The notes below the pieces were generated by a model. The model did no database searches. It was not told the origin of the DNA and was given only the letters and a program-made list of their open reading frames with translations. Below are positions 11,801 to 26,800 of a stretch of DNA of 64,000 nucleotides, piece after piece. A program made the position numbers and the translations under genes. Each line of letters begins with the position of its first letter. Positions within the stretch are counted from its first letter, which is position 1. This DNA is from Chelonoidis abingdonii. Taxonomy: Eukaryota > Chordata > Testudines > Testudinidae. Location of the stretch: positions 46,589,773-46,653,772 of the forward strand of contig NC_133771.1 of the NCBI RefSeq assembly GCF_003597395.2, given 5' to 3'.

Positions 11801-14800
11801 TGTCTTCTAGAGGTCATGGTACCACTTTCAGTTGGTGTGTCCTGGTCTGTTTTTATGTTAATCCTGTAGTTGCTTTATTTAGTCCTAAAGAAGATGTCTG
11901 AGTTTGCACATTTACTGGATTCACTGCACACAATGGTATTTCCCTTTTATGATCATGGGAAACTAACAATCAAACTGAAAATGTTGTATTTAAGCGATTT
12001 TTATAGTACACGGAGTGGGAAATCATAGACTCATAGGTCAGAAGGGACCAATGATCATCTAGTCTGACCTCCTGCACAAAGCAGGCCACAGAACCTACCC
12101 ATCCACTTCTTATAACAACCCCTAACCTATTTCCAAGTTATTGAAGTCTTCAAATTCGTGGTTTGAAGACCTCAAGCTGCAGAAAATCCACCAGCAAGTG
12201 ACCCATGCCCCACGCTGCAGAGGAAAGCGAAAAACCTCCAGGGCCCCTGCCAATCTGCCCCGGAGGAAAATTCCTTCCTGACCCCAAATATGGCGATCAG
12301 GTAAACCCTGAGCATGTGGGCAAGACTCACCAGCCAGCACTCAGGAAATCACTACTGAAATAAATCAGTTATCCAACATTAATCTTTAACATTGCATAAT
12401 AAATGTGTAGCTAATACTAATAGTTGTATACAAAGGCAATGCAAAACTGAAGGTTTGTATTTACAATAATACATTTACGCTTTTGAGGCGCAAGAATTCA
12501 TGAACAAAACTAATTATTTATAAAATTAGAGGGTTCTGGAAATTTCAGTTTTTACATCATTTTTCTTTGGAGAATGTTTTAGTAGATGTTTTCTAAAAAT
12601 TACTATTTCAGTAGAAAAGTGGTAGAATAGTTAGCTTGAGACTTAATTTAGGCAATAACACCACAATGACAATTTATGTAAGTTAGAGAATACAGAGGTT
12701 CCAGGGGTTTTTGTTGTTTTTTTTGCTCTGCTCATCTCATTCCAGCTTTATTATTTTATGCTTACTAAAAAAAAGGATTTCCCCTTATTATTTCTTAATT
12801 GAGTAAAGGTTCTCTAAGTCAGGCACAACCACTGAGGTATCATTTTGGAAGAGAAATGTTTTCATGCAGAAAAACAATATTAAAAGGACAATCTAGCATG
12901 CTGGAGAGGAACAGCTATCTTACCTGTTTTTTTCTTGCAACTTAGTTATTTCACTGGTTTGATCTGAAATCTGCCTTTCTAATTTGTTGGTGGAAAGAGA
13001 GTGTTCCAGAAGCTGAAGTTCAAGTCTTGTTGTCTGATTTAATACCTAAATAAAATAAAATAAAATATAAATAAATAAATAAGCAACTTTGAAAACCTAA
13101 GCTATGTTTTTTTGTCTAGTTATAATTTAATCCTATTCTAGAATCACTAATTATTACATGTAGAAAATAAAATAAAAATATGTATTTTTGTCATATAATT
13201 TGTACATGTGCATGCATATATATATACACACACACACACACTCTCTCTCTCTGATTTGGGCATAAATACATTAATTATGGTTATAATGGAAAATGCTCAG
13301 AATTACTGTAGTTTTTTGTTTGACCATTAAAAAAATGAATCATAATTTATATTTCCACTTATCTTTATCCTGAGGAATGTTTCAGTGGTGGTTTTATAAA
13401 CCACATTTGTGAATCAGTGTTTCAAAATTACTTTGTCCATTAGCTTTCTAATGAGGTAGATGAGAATCAGTATTTGAAATTTATTTACTCTTGGGGGGAT
13501 TCAGAGTGACTGCATGCCTGCAGAAAACACCCCTGTCCCCTGCAGATTTCCTGTGTTTCCCTGAAGAAAGCAGCTTGGGCAGGAGGCGACCATGGGCGCA
13601 GTTGGGGGGGGTTGCCCCCCTCCAAACAGAAGTGAGGCATGGGGGAGGGGGGCACAGGGGCTCGTGCGTCTGCTCCTCACCTCCCCCCATTCTGCCACTG
13701 GCTCTGCAGCTGAACTTCGCCTCCTTGGTCCTAGTGCCAGTCGTGATCCCCTTCTGTGTGTTGGGAGCCTTCCTATTTTCTATTCTGTGCATCAGTGTGT
13801 GCCCGCTGGGAATGAAAGAAGGAGGGGGAAGAGGGCAGGGGGAGGGAAATATGGGAGTGAGATGGAGAAGAAAAGGGGATAGGGGAATCGTGGGGGAAGC
13901 AGGAGTCAGGTATGTGGTGTCCCCTCAGCGGCAGCTGGGGCTCCCCCGCTACACAGGCCCATCAAACCCTCACCCTGACAAACCCTACCCTGCTATATCT
14001 GGACCCCTCCAAGCCCCTCACCTCGCTGATCCCCAGCCAGCTGCACCTGGACCCCCACCCCATCAAGCCCCACTCCTCCAGCATTTGGACCCCACACCCA
14101 GACTGCCCCGCGGAGCCCCAACCACCTTCACCTAGATCCCCTGCAGAATTTTTAGGTGCAGAATTTAAAATTTTGGGAGACAGAATTCCCTCAGGAGTAT
14201 TTATTGTATTTGCTCTTTAAAGAATGATTTCCTGTGTAAGATTTTTCCCATTCTGGTGTGAATATATAAAGCATTTTCTTTTAATATGGGTGGTCATATC
14301 CTGGCCATGCTGAAGTCCTTGGGAATATTGCCTTTGACTTCAATGGGACCAGAATGTCACAGGTGTCTCTAGAAGTGAAAAACATCATTTGGATTGAATT
14401 GTTCACCATGTGACCAAATTTTTAATAGACTCATTCCATGATTTCAGTTTTAGTAAACCGTTTCCTTATCTAAGTTCCTTTTTATTCAGAATTACATCTA
14501 CCACTGAAAAAAAACAATAGTATTGTGATGTGGCGTGGAAGATCAGTTTTGCTTTGTTATGTTACGTTCTTATGTGTGTTTTCTAGACAATGTCAGTTTT
14601 CTGGTTTAGAATAGCTTTTTTAGTTCATCGGGATCTGGCTTTAGTTGACAGGAAGAATTGATTACTCACATCCTTCATGTTAAACAGTCATTCAGGACAT
14701 GATTTCACACTTAAGTGTAATTGAGAATTATTGCCAAAGAATGAGTGTCCTTGAGAGAGCAATTGTATGGTTAATCTCCTTCTGCTATTAATTAAGCTTT

Positions 14801-17800
14801 TAACCTACTCAACAGTAATTTCAGAGAAAGAAAGTTGCAGTGACAGTCTTTTTCCTAGCTGGGTAATTTCTGTAAAGACTTTATTGTGAGTGGATACAAA
14901 TATTTTCCCAGCAAGTGAAAAAACATGGGGATCTTTGAATCTCATGGTGATTCTTAGTGATAAAGCCATAAAGATGTATTTAACTTGCTTCTGACTGGAG
15001 CCATCAGTTTACCATGCAGGTTCAAACAAATATATACTGTAGGTGACAAATTACTCTTCCAAATAACCAGACAATATCTATAAATAGCAGTATGTGCTGT
15101 GAATATTTTAGTAAATATTTGTACAGTACTTTGAACATATGAAGCATTATATAAATGCTAAACATTTTAAATATCTACTATAGAAATACATATCTGAATT
15201 TGCCTACCATGTTAACAGAAGTTACAAAATACACAATACAATTTTAGTTCAATCCAGGATTTATCCTTCTATATCTTACTCTACAATTTAGAACTGTTTG
15301 TTTGCTGAGGCATTTAGAAAAAATCAGTTTTTGAAGATTTGGCTGTTAGCAGAACAAATACTTTTCAATTAGAGCAATAATTAATGCTACACCTTTAAAT
15401 TAATTCACTTTGAAAAATGTGTGTCACTTATTGTGTGGTAATAATTGTTAAATTTTTTTTTTTAACTATAGCAATGAGATAAAAGAAGGTATGTGGTTAT
15501 TCAGTAGTGACCATACTTGTGGATACAGTTGACTTGAGCCTTAACCAGTGCAGGAATTCTGAAAAGATTTTCCACTTACAGTATGGGAACTTCTCAGTTT
15601 CTTTTAAAGACCTATACTTGAAGTGGGACTTTCACACTTAAGTGAACTAGAAAAAAAATTGCCATTTACTTTTTCCAGTAGTTTCCTCTAATAACTCAGC
15701 CTTTTTTCCACTCATTTAATCTTCTTATGATTCATCCCACAGTGAAATCATAGATATGTACTTATGACATTGTGGTATATAGATGTTGCTTGTAATTATT
15801 AGAACTGGGATCACTGGCTGTTGGGAGTCTGAAAGGACAGGAAACAGGAAGGAGCAGGGAGGAGTTGAAGAGGCAGAGAGTTACAGGGGGTGCAGCAGCA
15901 GCTTGGTAAAGAGGTTTCCACTTTATTTTTAAAGTCCTGTTGAAATTTGTTAGTACTTTGCTTGGTTGTTGCAACATTTTGGCTACGAGGACGGATCTTC
16001 TGCCTCTGAACCCACCTGCACCCTTTCTGCAAAGCCCAGGTGAGCCTCCAATTGCTTTTACTGCCTGGATCCATATGTTTGAGACTTATCTGCTTGCAAT
16101 CAGTGCTACAGAGATGTCTGAAGTCAGAAAGCGTGCTCTGCTAATCCACTGCCTTGGCCTAGAAGGGCAGCATATATTTTACACTTTTTCCTCGCAATGA
16201 TCATATGTCTGCACTCACTGCATTAAAGAACTTTTTTTGACAAAAGTGCACCTAGTAGCTAATCCTATCCGATTTTGCCCAGTGTTGAGCAGGAAACAGG
16301 AGACTATAATGCAGTATATTGTCTTCCCTAGAGTTGATAGTAACTTGGACGTGGAATATGTCAGATGAGGATGATTAGAGACCACACTATGAGAAACCCA
16401 TGCATTCGTGTAAGAACGCTTTACTTTCTTACGAACAAACACTAACTAGAAAAAGCGATAAACTTGTTACTCAGATTGAGTGAGCTACCAGCTGAAGCCA
16501 AATAATACAGGATACAGGAGCACATCCAGGCTGTGACCCTTGTGCAGAAAATCACTATATGTGCAGACAAACATTGCAGGAGGAAACATAATGAAAAGCA
16601 CAGAACCAGCAAATTCAAATCAGTAAAAGCATTGCTCGCTGTGGATCCCCACAACACTGCAAGCTACACAGATGTTCCGCAAAGTGTCAGTGCAATCATT
16701 GCAAAATTTGGGCATTTTTAAGTATGTTCGCAGTAGCAGTCAAATCAACAGGTGCCATTGCAGTACAATACTAGATTTATTTGTTGTGCTTGAGCGGGAC
16801 AAATCACTACTGCACATATTCCAACATTTAAATGCACTGTCACTGTTCGCCATCCTTCGCAGATCGACGCTCGCTATCGAGCTAATGTTGGACACTGCCT
16901 CACTAGGTATCTTATTACTACCGTGATCCTCTATTGCATTACTTAAGATGCCTCTTACTAACCCAAACTTCTTGTTGAGTGTGCTATTTGAAAAACCATA
17001 TTCATATATGTAGCTGCGCATGTTAGTTTTGGTGATTGCTGTGTACTGCAGGTTGATCACAACGCACTCCGTCCTTGCTGAGATTTATTGGCTGCCTTAA
17101 ATCTGTATATAGTTATGAATGAATGACTTCTTCCAGCAAAGCACTTCGTGCATACAGCACACCAGTTTCGCTGACCCCACACCAGTTGAGGAAGAAACAC
17201 TGCTTGATGCCGTTTCTTGGGAAAGTTAAACTGCAGGAATAAGTGATGTGCGTATGACAGAATTATGGCGCGCTTACCATTTTGCAGTCAAGAAGCTTTT
17301 TCAGCAGGAAGGCTGTGAAACTTGTTCAAGGAAGAACATAGTGAAGAGATTAATTCCTCAGGAATGTGGTTTCAGCCGTAGCTTATATTAGTGACGCAGA
17401 GAACAGCGAGGCATTTGCCTTTGTATTGCTTAGGGAGAAATTAACGCTATGGTGGTGTTTGACAGCCATCCTCTTCCTCACACAGAAGAAGTATTCGCAG
17501 AACTCTGTGGAACAAAGATGTTTTCTGCTCTTGATTTGCAGAGCGCATACCATCAGGTTATGTTGCATGAAGATAGCAGAGACCTCACAGCATTTATTAT
17601 ACACGAGGGACTATTTTGTTTTTAACGTGTTCCATATGGTCTCGCATCAGCCCCAAGTGCCTTCCAAAAAATGTCATTTATTCTGAAGAATCAACATGAA
17701 GTTCAGTGCTATTTGGATGATATTATCATGTTTGGAAATACTACTGAGGAACATAATAATAACCTGCAGTCTGTACTAAACTGCATAGCAAAGCAGGCCT

Positions 17801-20800
17801 CAAGCTCAATAGGTCCAAATGCAAAGTTAGACAAACTGAACTCTCCTTTCTGGGGCATACAATTTCACAAGCTGGACTAAAATCTGATCCAGATCATATC
17901 CTGGCAATTTCAAATGCTCCTCCTTCAACAGATTTGCAAACCTTACATTCCTTCTTGGGTCTTACCTCCTGGTATGCAAAATTCATTCCCAATTATGCTT
18001 CTATCATTGAACCGTTACGAGAATTACTACGGAGAAGTTCAACCTTAGTGTGGACAACGGATGCAAAAGCTAATTTCGAAACGATGAAAGACTTGATTGT
18101 ACATAGTCCAGTACTTGCACTATTCAGTCCTGCATTGCCCACAATTGTAATTGCTGATGCTTCTGGTTATGGACTTGGGGCTGTCCTCACACGACTTCAT
18201 GAGGACAACACAGAGAGGACTGTTGCATTTGCTTCAAGGACACTAAGTAATGCTGAGAGAAAATATTCTGCAGTTGAAAAAGAAGCACTTGCTTGCGTCT
18301 GGGCTACTGAAAAATGGAGAACTTACCTGTGGGGCCACATGTTCAAGTTGTGTACAGACCGCAGCCCTTTCATGACGTTGCTCACCACGAAAGGACTGGA
18401 AAGTACAGAATATCATATTGCTAGATGGTCTGAAAGACTACTCTTTCAATTTTGAACTGGAATGTAAGCCTGGAAACAAAAATGTGGTAGCTGATTGCCT
18501 TTCTCACCTGCCTTTGCCTTCACCAGATGGTACACCGGAGGATGAGGATGTAGTAGTTCCGCTTATTACAAGCACTCTTACTGCAGTTACAAGAAAACAA
18601 TTTTGTTTGTTCAGCCTGTCCAATTCAACAAAAACTACAGGAATTTCTGACAAAGAGATGGGCCAGTAACCCTAAAAACCTTGACCCAGTTTTGCTGCCT
18701 TATTTTAGAGTTTGAGATGAACTTTCTTTGCTTGATGGCTGTGTGCTATGAGGTACACACTGGCTACTTGTGCCAGAAGAATTACAGTCAAAACTCATAC
18801 ACCTGGCACACGATACTCATCAAGGAATTGTCAGAACCAAACAATGACTACGGGATCTGTATTGGTGGCCAGGGATGGACTCTCAAACTGAAGCACTCAT
18901 AAAATCCTGTGTCTCTTGCCAAATGCATGATAAGACAGCAAAGACATGTACCCCTCCATTACAGCCTGTTCCTGTTCCTGTTCCTGTTCCTGAATCTGCA
19001 TGGGGGAAAAGTGGCGTCTGACATTGTAGGACCTTTGATACTGCTCCAATTGACTGTCATTATGCCATCACTTTAATAGACTATTTCAGTAAATGGCCTA
19101 AGGTAGCATTTACATCGCAAATCTCTTCTGCTACAGTAATTAAGTTTCTCTCTTCAGCTTTTAGCAGGGAAGGTAACCCCGAAGAACTGGTTTCAGATAA
19201 TGGTAGTCAATTTACTTCCCTGGAGTTTGAAACCTTTCTAGCAGAGATGAACATTTTACACAGAAGGTCATCCCTATATTACCCTCAAGCCAATGGGGGA
19301 AATCTAACGGTTTAAGAGAAGTTTGAAAGAGAGTTTGCAAATGGCTGAACTGGAAGGGTGATTGTGGATATCCTTCACTACTGATTTCTTGCAAGCATAC
19401 CTGGCTACATGACATACCACAACGCAAAGATCACCTGCAGAGTTACTGCATGGGAAACAGATGAATACTAAACTGAACATTGCTGTATTGTTAAAGGCAT
19501 GACCTGAGGCCCCAACTGAGGATGATGTAAGAAAAACAGTTGGACAGAACCAAGCAAAGTATAAGACTTTCACAGACAAGCAGCAGGGTGCTAAGGAACC
19601 GAAGTGAGAGTGTGGTTTCTTCGTTAGAATATGAAAACCTGGAATTTTTTGCAAAGGGGACCATAAATTCACAGCTCCTCTTAAAATCATAGAGGGACCT
19701 TACACCCATCGACTTTCTGATGAGTGGGTATGGAATGCTTCTTATCTTGCACCTGCCTATGCACCAAGAGGAGATGATGCTAACACACAGTCTGCATTGG
19801 ATGACTTCACCGTAATATCAACACAACAAGACATCGCATTGGAACCGGGGCTCGAGAGATGGCCTGTCAGACCCAGATGACCACCTGTCTGGACTAGAGA
19901 CTGTTATGTAGTATCTACAGTGTTTTCAGTGTAATATTTCTGCCAATAGTATAGTGTTTGTTTCCTATTTGTTCCTGTGGTTAGAACAACGTTTATTTTA
20001 ATTGGGAGAGTTTCTTAAGAGAGGAGGGAATTTGGTGTATAGATGTTGCTTGTAATTATTAGAACTGGGCGCACTGGCTGTTGAGAGTCTGAAAGGACAG
20101 GAAACAGGAAAGAGGGGGAGGAGTTGAGGAGACAGAGTGAGAGTTACAAAGGGTGTAGCAGCAGCTTGGTAAAGAGGTTTCCACTTTAAAAATAAAGTCC
20201 TGTTGAAGTTTGTTAGTACCTTGCCTGGTTGATACAACAGATATTAGTGTCTTATGGTGGAGATGACTGTGATTATCCTAGATTCATTGTGATCTCACAG
20301 CAGTATTCACAGGGAGAGAATAAGCTATCATGGAGAACACTTATTGATTAGGAAAAAATAAAATAAAGTTCAGAAATAAGAATCATTTTTATTTTTACAG
20401 TACTGTGAAACCTACAAAGTCATTTAACAGACCAGAAGCATGGTCCCTGTCCCAAAGAAGATTAAAACCCCAGTTTAGTTGTGACCTGACAAATGGGAGG
20501 TGAATAATCAAGAAGGGGAAGTAGTATGGGTTGCAGCAGGTCATATGATTACTCAGTTTAGGCTGAGGCATATCTTGGAGGTTTTAACTGTATTATTTAT
20601 TAAAGAAATATGCAGCTAACATTTTAAAATTTCCCTATTATAACAATTCCTTGTATGGATTGTTCCAAACCCACTAAAATCAATGAGAATCTGAAATTTA
20701 TTACTTACTTGAGCTTCAACATCTGTCAACTTGCGGGTCTGTTCAGCTGTTTGATTCAGTAGGTTTGTGCCTATTTCAATCATTACTGCAGTCTGATTCT

Positions 20801-23800
20801 GCACTGCATTTTGCTGGATCTCTACCATTTCTTTCTTCATATTGTCTTGGATGTAATTCTCAAGCTATATGGGGAAAAGAAAGAAGATAATTGCTTTCTT
20901 TACATTTTTGTTTAAGAGTATAGTCAACATGCAGACTAGGTTGCTAAATCAATCTCCTCTTAGGCCTTGTCTATCAGTCTTTTTTGTGAAAAATTTCCCT
21001 TAGGATACGCCCAGATCGGCGGGTAGTGTTTGATGTATTGGGGATTGATTTATCTTGTCCAGCTGAGGCACAATAAATCGATCCCCGAATCGACGCCCAT
21101 ACTCCACCTCGGGAGGAGTAAGCAGTCAACAGGTAGTTGACTTGCCACCGTGAGGATGGCCAGGTAAGTCAAACTAAGATACTTTGACTTCAGCTACACT
21201 ATTCGTGTAGCTGAAGTTCCGTATCTTTGACATCAGTTACACTATTTGTGTAGCTGAAGTTGTGTATCTTAGTTCGAACCCCCCCGCTAGTGTAGCCCAG
21301 GCCTTAGTTGCTAACATGGATTTAGCTCCACCACAGGGAGCAATGGCAGGAGTGCATGCCGAGTTAAGAATCTTGTGTTCTTAATCAGAGTTCACCACTG
21401 TTGTGTAGACCTATTCTGGCCAGGTTTAGAAATAACCAAGGTTAAAATGCTGGCAGCCACTTTGAACCTTGTCTATACTAGCGCTCCCACCATTGTTACT
21501 ACCAGAGGAGCTGCACCATGGAAATTTTTAGAAGACAAAGGCCTAAGAGTTTAGTCACCTTCCTGTTTCAAGACTTCAGAAATATTTTGAAGAGCATTTT
21601 TTAGCTGCATGATTAAATGTTAAAGATGAAGTCCGATTATTTATTTGTTGTATGTGTGTATTATTGAAGAGTCTTTCAAACAGATGAAACTTAGGGTGAG
21701 CCATTTTGGTTACTATAAATACCACATGTCTAGGAATGCAAAAAGAAAAGCTGCTGAAATTATTTAATTCTAAAATCACTCCAATGACCAAATAGACTTT
21801 TTTGTAGTCCTTATACCAAATAGAGCATGCAGATGCTCTCAAGGAACTAGTTAGAGGACAGGTAAGGTTTCAGATAGTTTGATAGCATCTTTCAGTCTCT
21901 CTGAATTGTCTGACAGCAGTTTGATATTTCTCAAATTTATTCAGAATTATTCTCTGCATAATTTCTGCAAATAATTCCTGGTTTGTAGTTTGCTCATAAT
22001 CGGTTTGCTCTTTTGACTGGAAATATAGGTCACATGGCATATTTATTTCCTGAATGAGGATGAGTCATTTAGATCATTTAGATCAGCTTTCCAGTAAAAA
22101 CATCAATGAAGGCGAATTCAAAGTCCACTTTCTTTGAATGTTTTCTGTAATCATTAGAAGTTGTTCTTTTGGCAAAAATTTCTGGTGGCAAATTGGAACC
22201 TGATTTGGCAAGATGCTTAATTGTGTGGGTCAATGGAATTATTCACGTTTTTTTAATTTAAATCAGATTTTTTGATGATGCTTTTTGAGGGAAAAACCTA
22301 TCTAAAGATAGTTTTAATTAAGATACATTATAGCTCAAAGATATCTCAACATGGAATGGGGATTATAAATTCTAATTCTATAGTATGAGACAATATATTC
22401 ATGTAATGCTTAAGAAAAGTTTTGTAAATGAGTTCCAGTAGTTCATGGATTAGGGACCCCATTACATGGAGTTCCAGGGGCTTCTGCATAGATTATTTAG
22501 GTTAATATTTCTATCTATCCAATGGGACTCAGTGCTCAGCCTAGAAGATACTATCAGAGATGCTTAGTATTGCAGTTCTCAAACTGTGGATTTGTCTCTC
22601 CAGAGATAACATGCTTGTTAACAGAAAACAATGTTTTTAAATAAATAAATAATATATAGAGGTGAGAAATAACAGACCTCAACCCTATTGTCCCTCTGCA
22701 AATTTGCGTACACAGAGTCAATCCCTCTCTCTAAAGGTGCAAAGTTTCAAAAAGTTCAGCTAATAAAAGATTGTTGGGGACAGAATAGATCTGGACAAGG
22801 AGAAGAAGTCTGGAGATAAATGTGAGAAGGGAGGGACAGGCAGTAGAAACAAAAGTGAAACTGTTTGAGCAGCATATTCCAGAATGCACTTTTATGTAGA
22901 AATCCATGAATAAATCGAGTCTTTCTAACTAGTGATTTAAATCAAATCCAGCCTGCTTAGTTCACTAGAATATTCACAGAAAGGGGCATGAACACAAGTG
23001 AAACAAACTTTTCTTTTTCTCTGAGCAAGTATTGGTTGAATTTTTAAGTATCCATTTCTAGGGCTGAAAGTCTGTTCAGAGAGTTGGATGTAAAAAAAAA
23101 AAAGACTTTGGAACTCTGATAATGTAAGCTATTAATGAACTATTATTTAAGGCAACATGCATCACCAGGGTGTAGGGGTTGAGGGGGGTTCCAAACCCTA
23201 TGGTATTCAAGTGAACTTCAAGGGTGAAAATCTGCATTTAAAAGAGAACCTGGGATACCAACTTCCAGGAATATGAAATATTAAGACATTTTTCTTTGGT
23301 CCAGTCTCTTGTTCATCTTAACATTATAAGTTTAGAGTTGCAGGGTTAAAAGAACAACTATATTTGTCACCCTAAGGAATCAATGAAATTCCTTTTAGAA
23401 TCCAAGACATTTTGAAGGGTTCATTCTTAATAGTCTGAAGCTGCCAGGATGTGCCTATATCTTGTTTAATTCAAAATCATTCACAAAACCAAATCTAGAC
23501 TCTGAGATGAAGGGTTAAAATGGACTCTTTAAAATCGTTTTATGGATTTCAGTACTATGTGAGTTAAAAAAAAAAAAAGTGTTCTTTCCAAATCTCAGGA
23601 TTTTAGAGCTTATTTGAGTAAAAATAAATAAATAAAAACTTTCTTCCTGAGGATCTGAGAGGTTTTGGTCTCTGTGATGAAACCTGTTAAAGAAAGAAAG
23701 GAAGCTGGCATCTCCAAATTGCATTTCAGAATTTCTGAAGCTTCACAGCCTTAAAAAGTATAGAGGCTGTCCAGAAGAAATAAGAAAAAAAAGAAAGAAA

Positions 23801-26800
23801 AACCCCTGTTTGCTGAAGAGCCATGTGTTTTCCCAGTGCTTTGGAATTAGAATTGAGCATCTCTCTCAAAATCCAACATCTTTATGAGGTTAAATATAGT
23901 GCACAAACCCTCTTTTCTCTTTTTACTGCTGCTTGTAAGAACCATAGTCAATACATGAGACTTCAGTGAGTGTTAACTTTATGAGAATTCCGCATCTCTG
24001 TTATTACATTAAGATTTTTGTGGGGGAAATGGTCAAACTCCAGCTGTGAAATTTTTTTAATGACCTGTTTTTTATATTTATTTTAATTCAGAAACTGATT
24101 TACCTGTAAATTCCCAGAAAATCTGTGTACTCAAAAGTGCTGTAATTTTGGAGAGAATACACGGTATTTGTCATACATAGTAAAGTGGTTACATTCCTGT
24201 TTTTAAATGCAAAATTCAGTTCAACCTTAAGAAGCACAACTCACAGAACCACATAATAAATAGACTTCTAAGGTTTTGTTTTGAAGGATCAGGGAAAGGT
24301 GGTAGATTTCAAATAGAATTTGAAAGAAGGCACAATATGAAAATATTCTGACTGCACTATGTAGTGATATTTTCCAAGGTTTTTTTTATCATGGATGTTG
24401 GTACTGGATGACATTTTTGTGTAAAAAACATATGTTAAATACATGTTAATAACACCTAATTAAAGAAAGTAACCCTGAGTGAATTCACAGAAAAGTAACC
24501 CTTTTAACACAGGTTTCGATCCCAAAGCTTTTAGAAAGAGTTCAAAAAATACTTTAAAAATTAATTTATTTCATATTTAAGGCTTTTAGTACAACCAGGA
24601 TAAAACATTTTTAGACACACACATTAAGCACTTTATTTAGATGTAAAATCTGGACTGTCATTCCTTATTACGGCAAATCATATTAAATTATAAAATTGAC
24701 AGAAATATTTAACTTAAGTTGCCAAAAGAATGAGGACAGATCAATCATATTGGACCACATTCTAAAACATCATTATTATAGCCAAGATTTTATTTTAAAC
24801 AAACAGCAAGCTTGAAATTGGTGAGGGAGAAAAAAAGATGTAGTATCTGCTAATGGAAAATTCTTTCAGCTGTTGGTTTGAGTATATTATTAATCACTGC
24901 AGAAAGAACTGACTTGCCAATTCCAATTCTTAGTTAAATGAAGAATCTTTGTGATCCATAGTGTTTAGTTTGTGTTCATCTTATAGAACAACTTTGCTAA
25001 TAGACTAACAAATGATTTGCGCTTTCCTGGAGACATTTTAATTTGTACTTAATCCATTTAAAATTATAAATGAGATTTTGGTTTTGTTTTCTTGAATGCT
25101 AAATGGTTTATCTAAACTACTAAACATTCATGTTCTTGGCAGAAATTATTGTTTTATTAATACACACATTAAAATCCCTACTTTGCCAAGTGCCAATCCC
25201 CATGAATGACACAAATAAGCATATAGTACATGATGCAGATCTCAGTCTCAAAGATCCCTGGCTGGAGCAAACAATCAAACTTTTTAATCAAAGTAGGCTC
25301 ATCCTGCTAACAGCTACGTTTATGCCCTAAAAATGAGAGACATGTGCCATGAACCATGAGTCCCTAACCCACCCTTGTAATCCAACTAATGAAGCCCTGC
25401 CATAGTAGGAGGACTTGACGATGAAACTGACTAAAAATTAAAACAAAAGGGAAACAGATTAGCTCATTTATTGTGGAATCTAAGAAAGATGGATGTAAAG
25501 TATCATCAGAATACAATTAGTGAATGTAAATTAAGCCTCTCGTTTTTATTAAGTATCAGAGGGGTAGCCGTTTGCTGCTTTTACAGATCCAGACTAAGAG
25601 TCTTGTGGCACCTTATAGATTAACAGACGTTTTGGAGCATGAGCTTTTGTGGGTGAATACCCACTTCATCAGATGCATCCCACGAAAGCTCATGCTCCAA
25701 AACATCTGTTAGTCTATAAGATGCCACAAGACTCTTTGCTGCTTCATTTTTATTAATATAGCATTATTAATTATGGGTATTAATCTAATTTATAACACAG
25801 TTAACAACATTTGTATTTTAACATTTAGTTTTAAGATGTTAGTACCTGTAAGGAGGAGTGAAAATAACAGTAGGTGGAAATAAGTTATTATGATAACTAT
25901 GATTAAAGCGTGATGTTAACAAATTGGTTGGAGTAATTGATATCTGCTGTTGAATTGAGCATGATCTTTTATTCAGTTTTCAGTCCAGAAAACACAAATT
26001 TAACACAAATTACCTCTCCGCAGGATGAGATGGGAGGAGAGAAGAGACCTTATTTCCTTATAGTATTCTGATACTACTGTGCATGCAGTGTGATTATAAT
26101 CCCTGACTGCACTGAGGATTTTAGGGAAATCTCCCACAGATACTTTAGCACTGACACAGCTCCTCTGGTACTAGCAACAATGGTAAAAATGCCTGCAGCT
26201 GAACTACACTCATGCCTCTACCACTGTTAACCTTGTTGGAGCTTCATTTCTCTTGGTGAAATGGTACACAGTTTCTGTGAAATCCTCAGTGTAGCCTTAG
26301 TCCTGGTCTACACTGGGTGGAGGATCAATCTAAGTTACACAACTTCAGCTATGTGAATAACGTAGCTGAAGTGGACGTACTTAGATCGACTTACCATGGC
26401 ATCTTCACCACGGTGACTTCACTGCTGCTGCTCCCCTGTCGACTCCGCCTGCACCTCTCGCGGCAGTGGAGTACAGGAGTCGATGGGAGAGCACTCGGGT
26501 CAAGTTATTGCATCTAGACTAGACATGATAAATCGACCCCCGCTGGATCGATCGCTGCCCGCCGATCTGGATAGACGTACGCTTAGGCTTTGTCTATACT
26601 ACCACTTTTGTCAGTAAAACTTCTGTGAGTCAGGGGTGTGAAAAAACACACTCCTGACCAACATAGTTTCACTGACAAAAGTGCTGGCGTGGAGAGACTC
26701 TCCTGCCGACATAGCTAATGCCGCCCATTGGTGTGGTTCTCTCCTGCCAGCAAAGACCAGCTTCTAGTGAGACCTTACAGCAACACAGCTGTAGCAGTAT

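Larger units (their letters stand above)
15771..20239 (+). mobile_element. Ty3/gypsy LTR retrotransposon, degraded, both LTRs present
   Basis: About 4.5 kb element with LTRs at both ends and a gag-protease-RT-RNase H-integrase order readable through many frameshifts and stops. Possible 5-bp target duplication GACAT (15766-15770) and GATAT (20240-20244), one mismatch. A purine-rich tract AGAGGAGGGAA precedes the 3' LTR. After the 5' LTR, TTTTGGCTACGAGGACGG is a candidate primer-binding site. The internal part is about 4.05 kb, short for a gypsy element, so internal deletions are likely. It lies in intron 2 of ANGPT2 in antisense. It is non-functional as sequenced. Confidence 0.93.

Noticed and set aside
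13491..14135. 214-residue plus-strand open frame
   Set aside because: GC-rich, low-complexity composition, overlapped by long frames on other frames and strand, no motif; repeat DNA rather than a gene.
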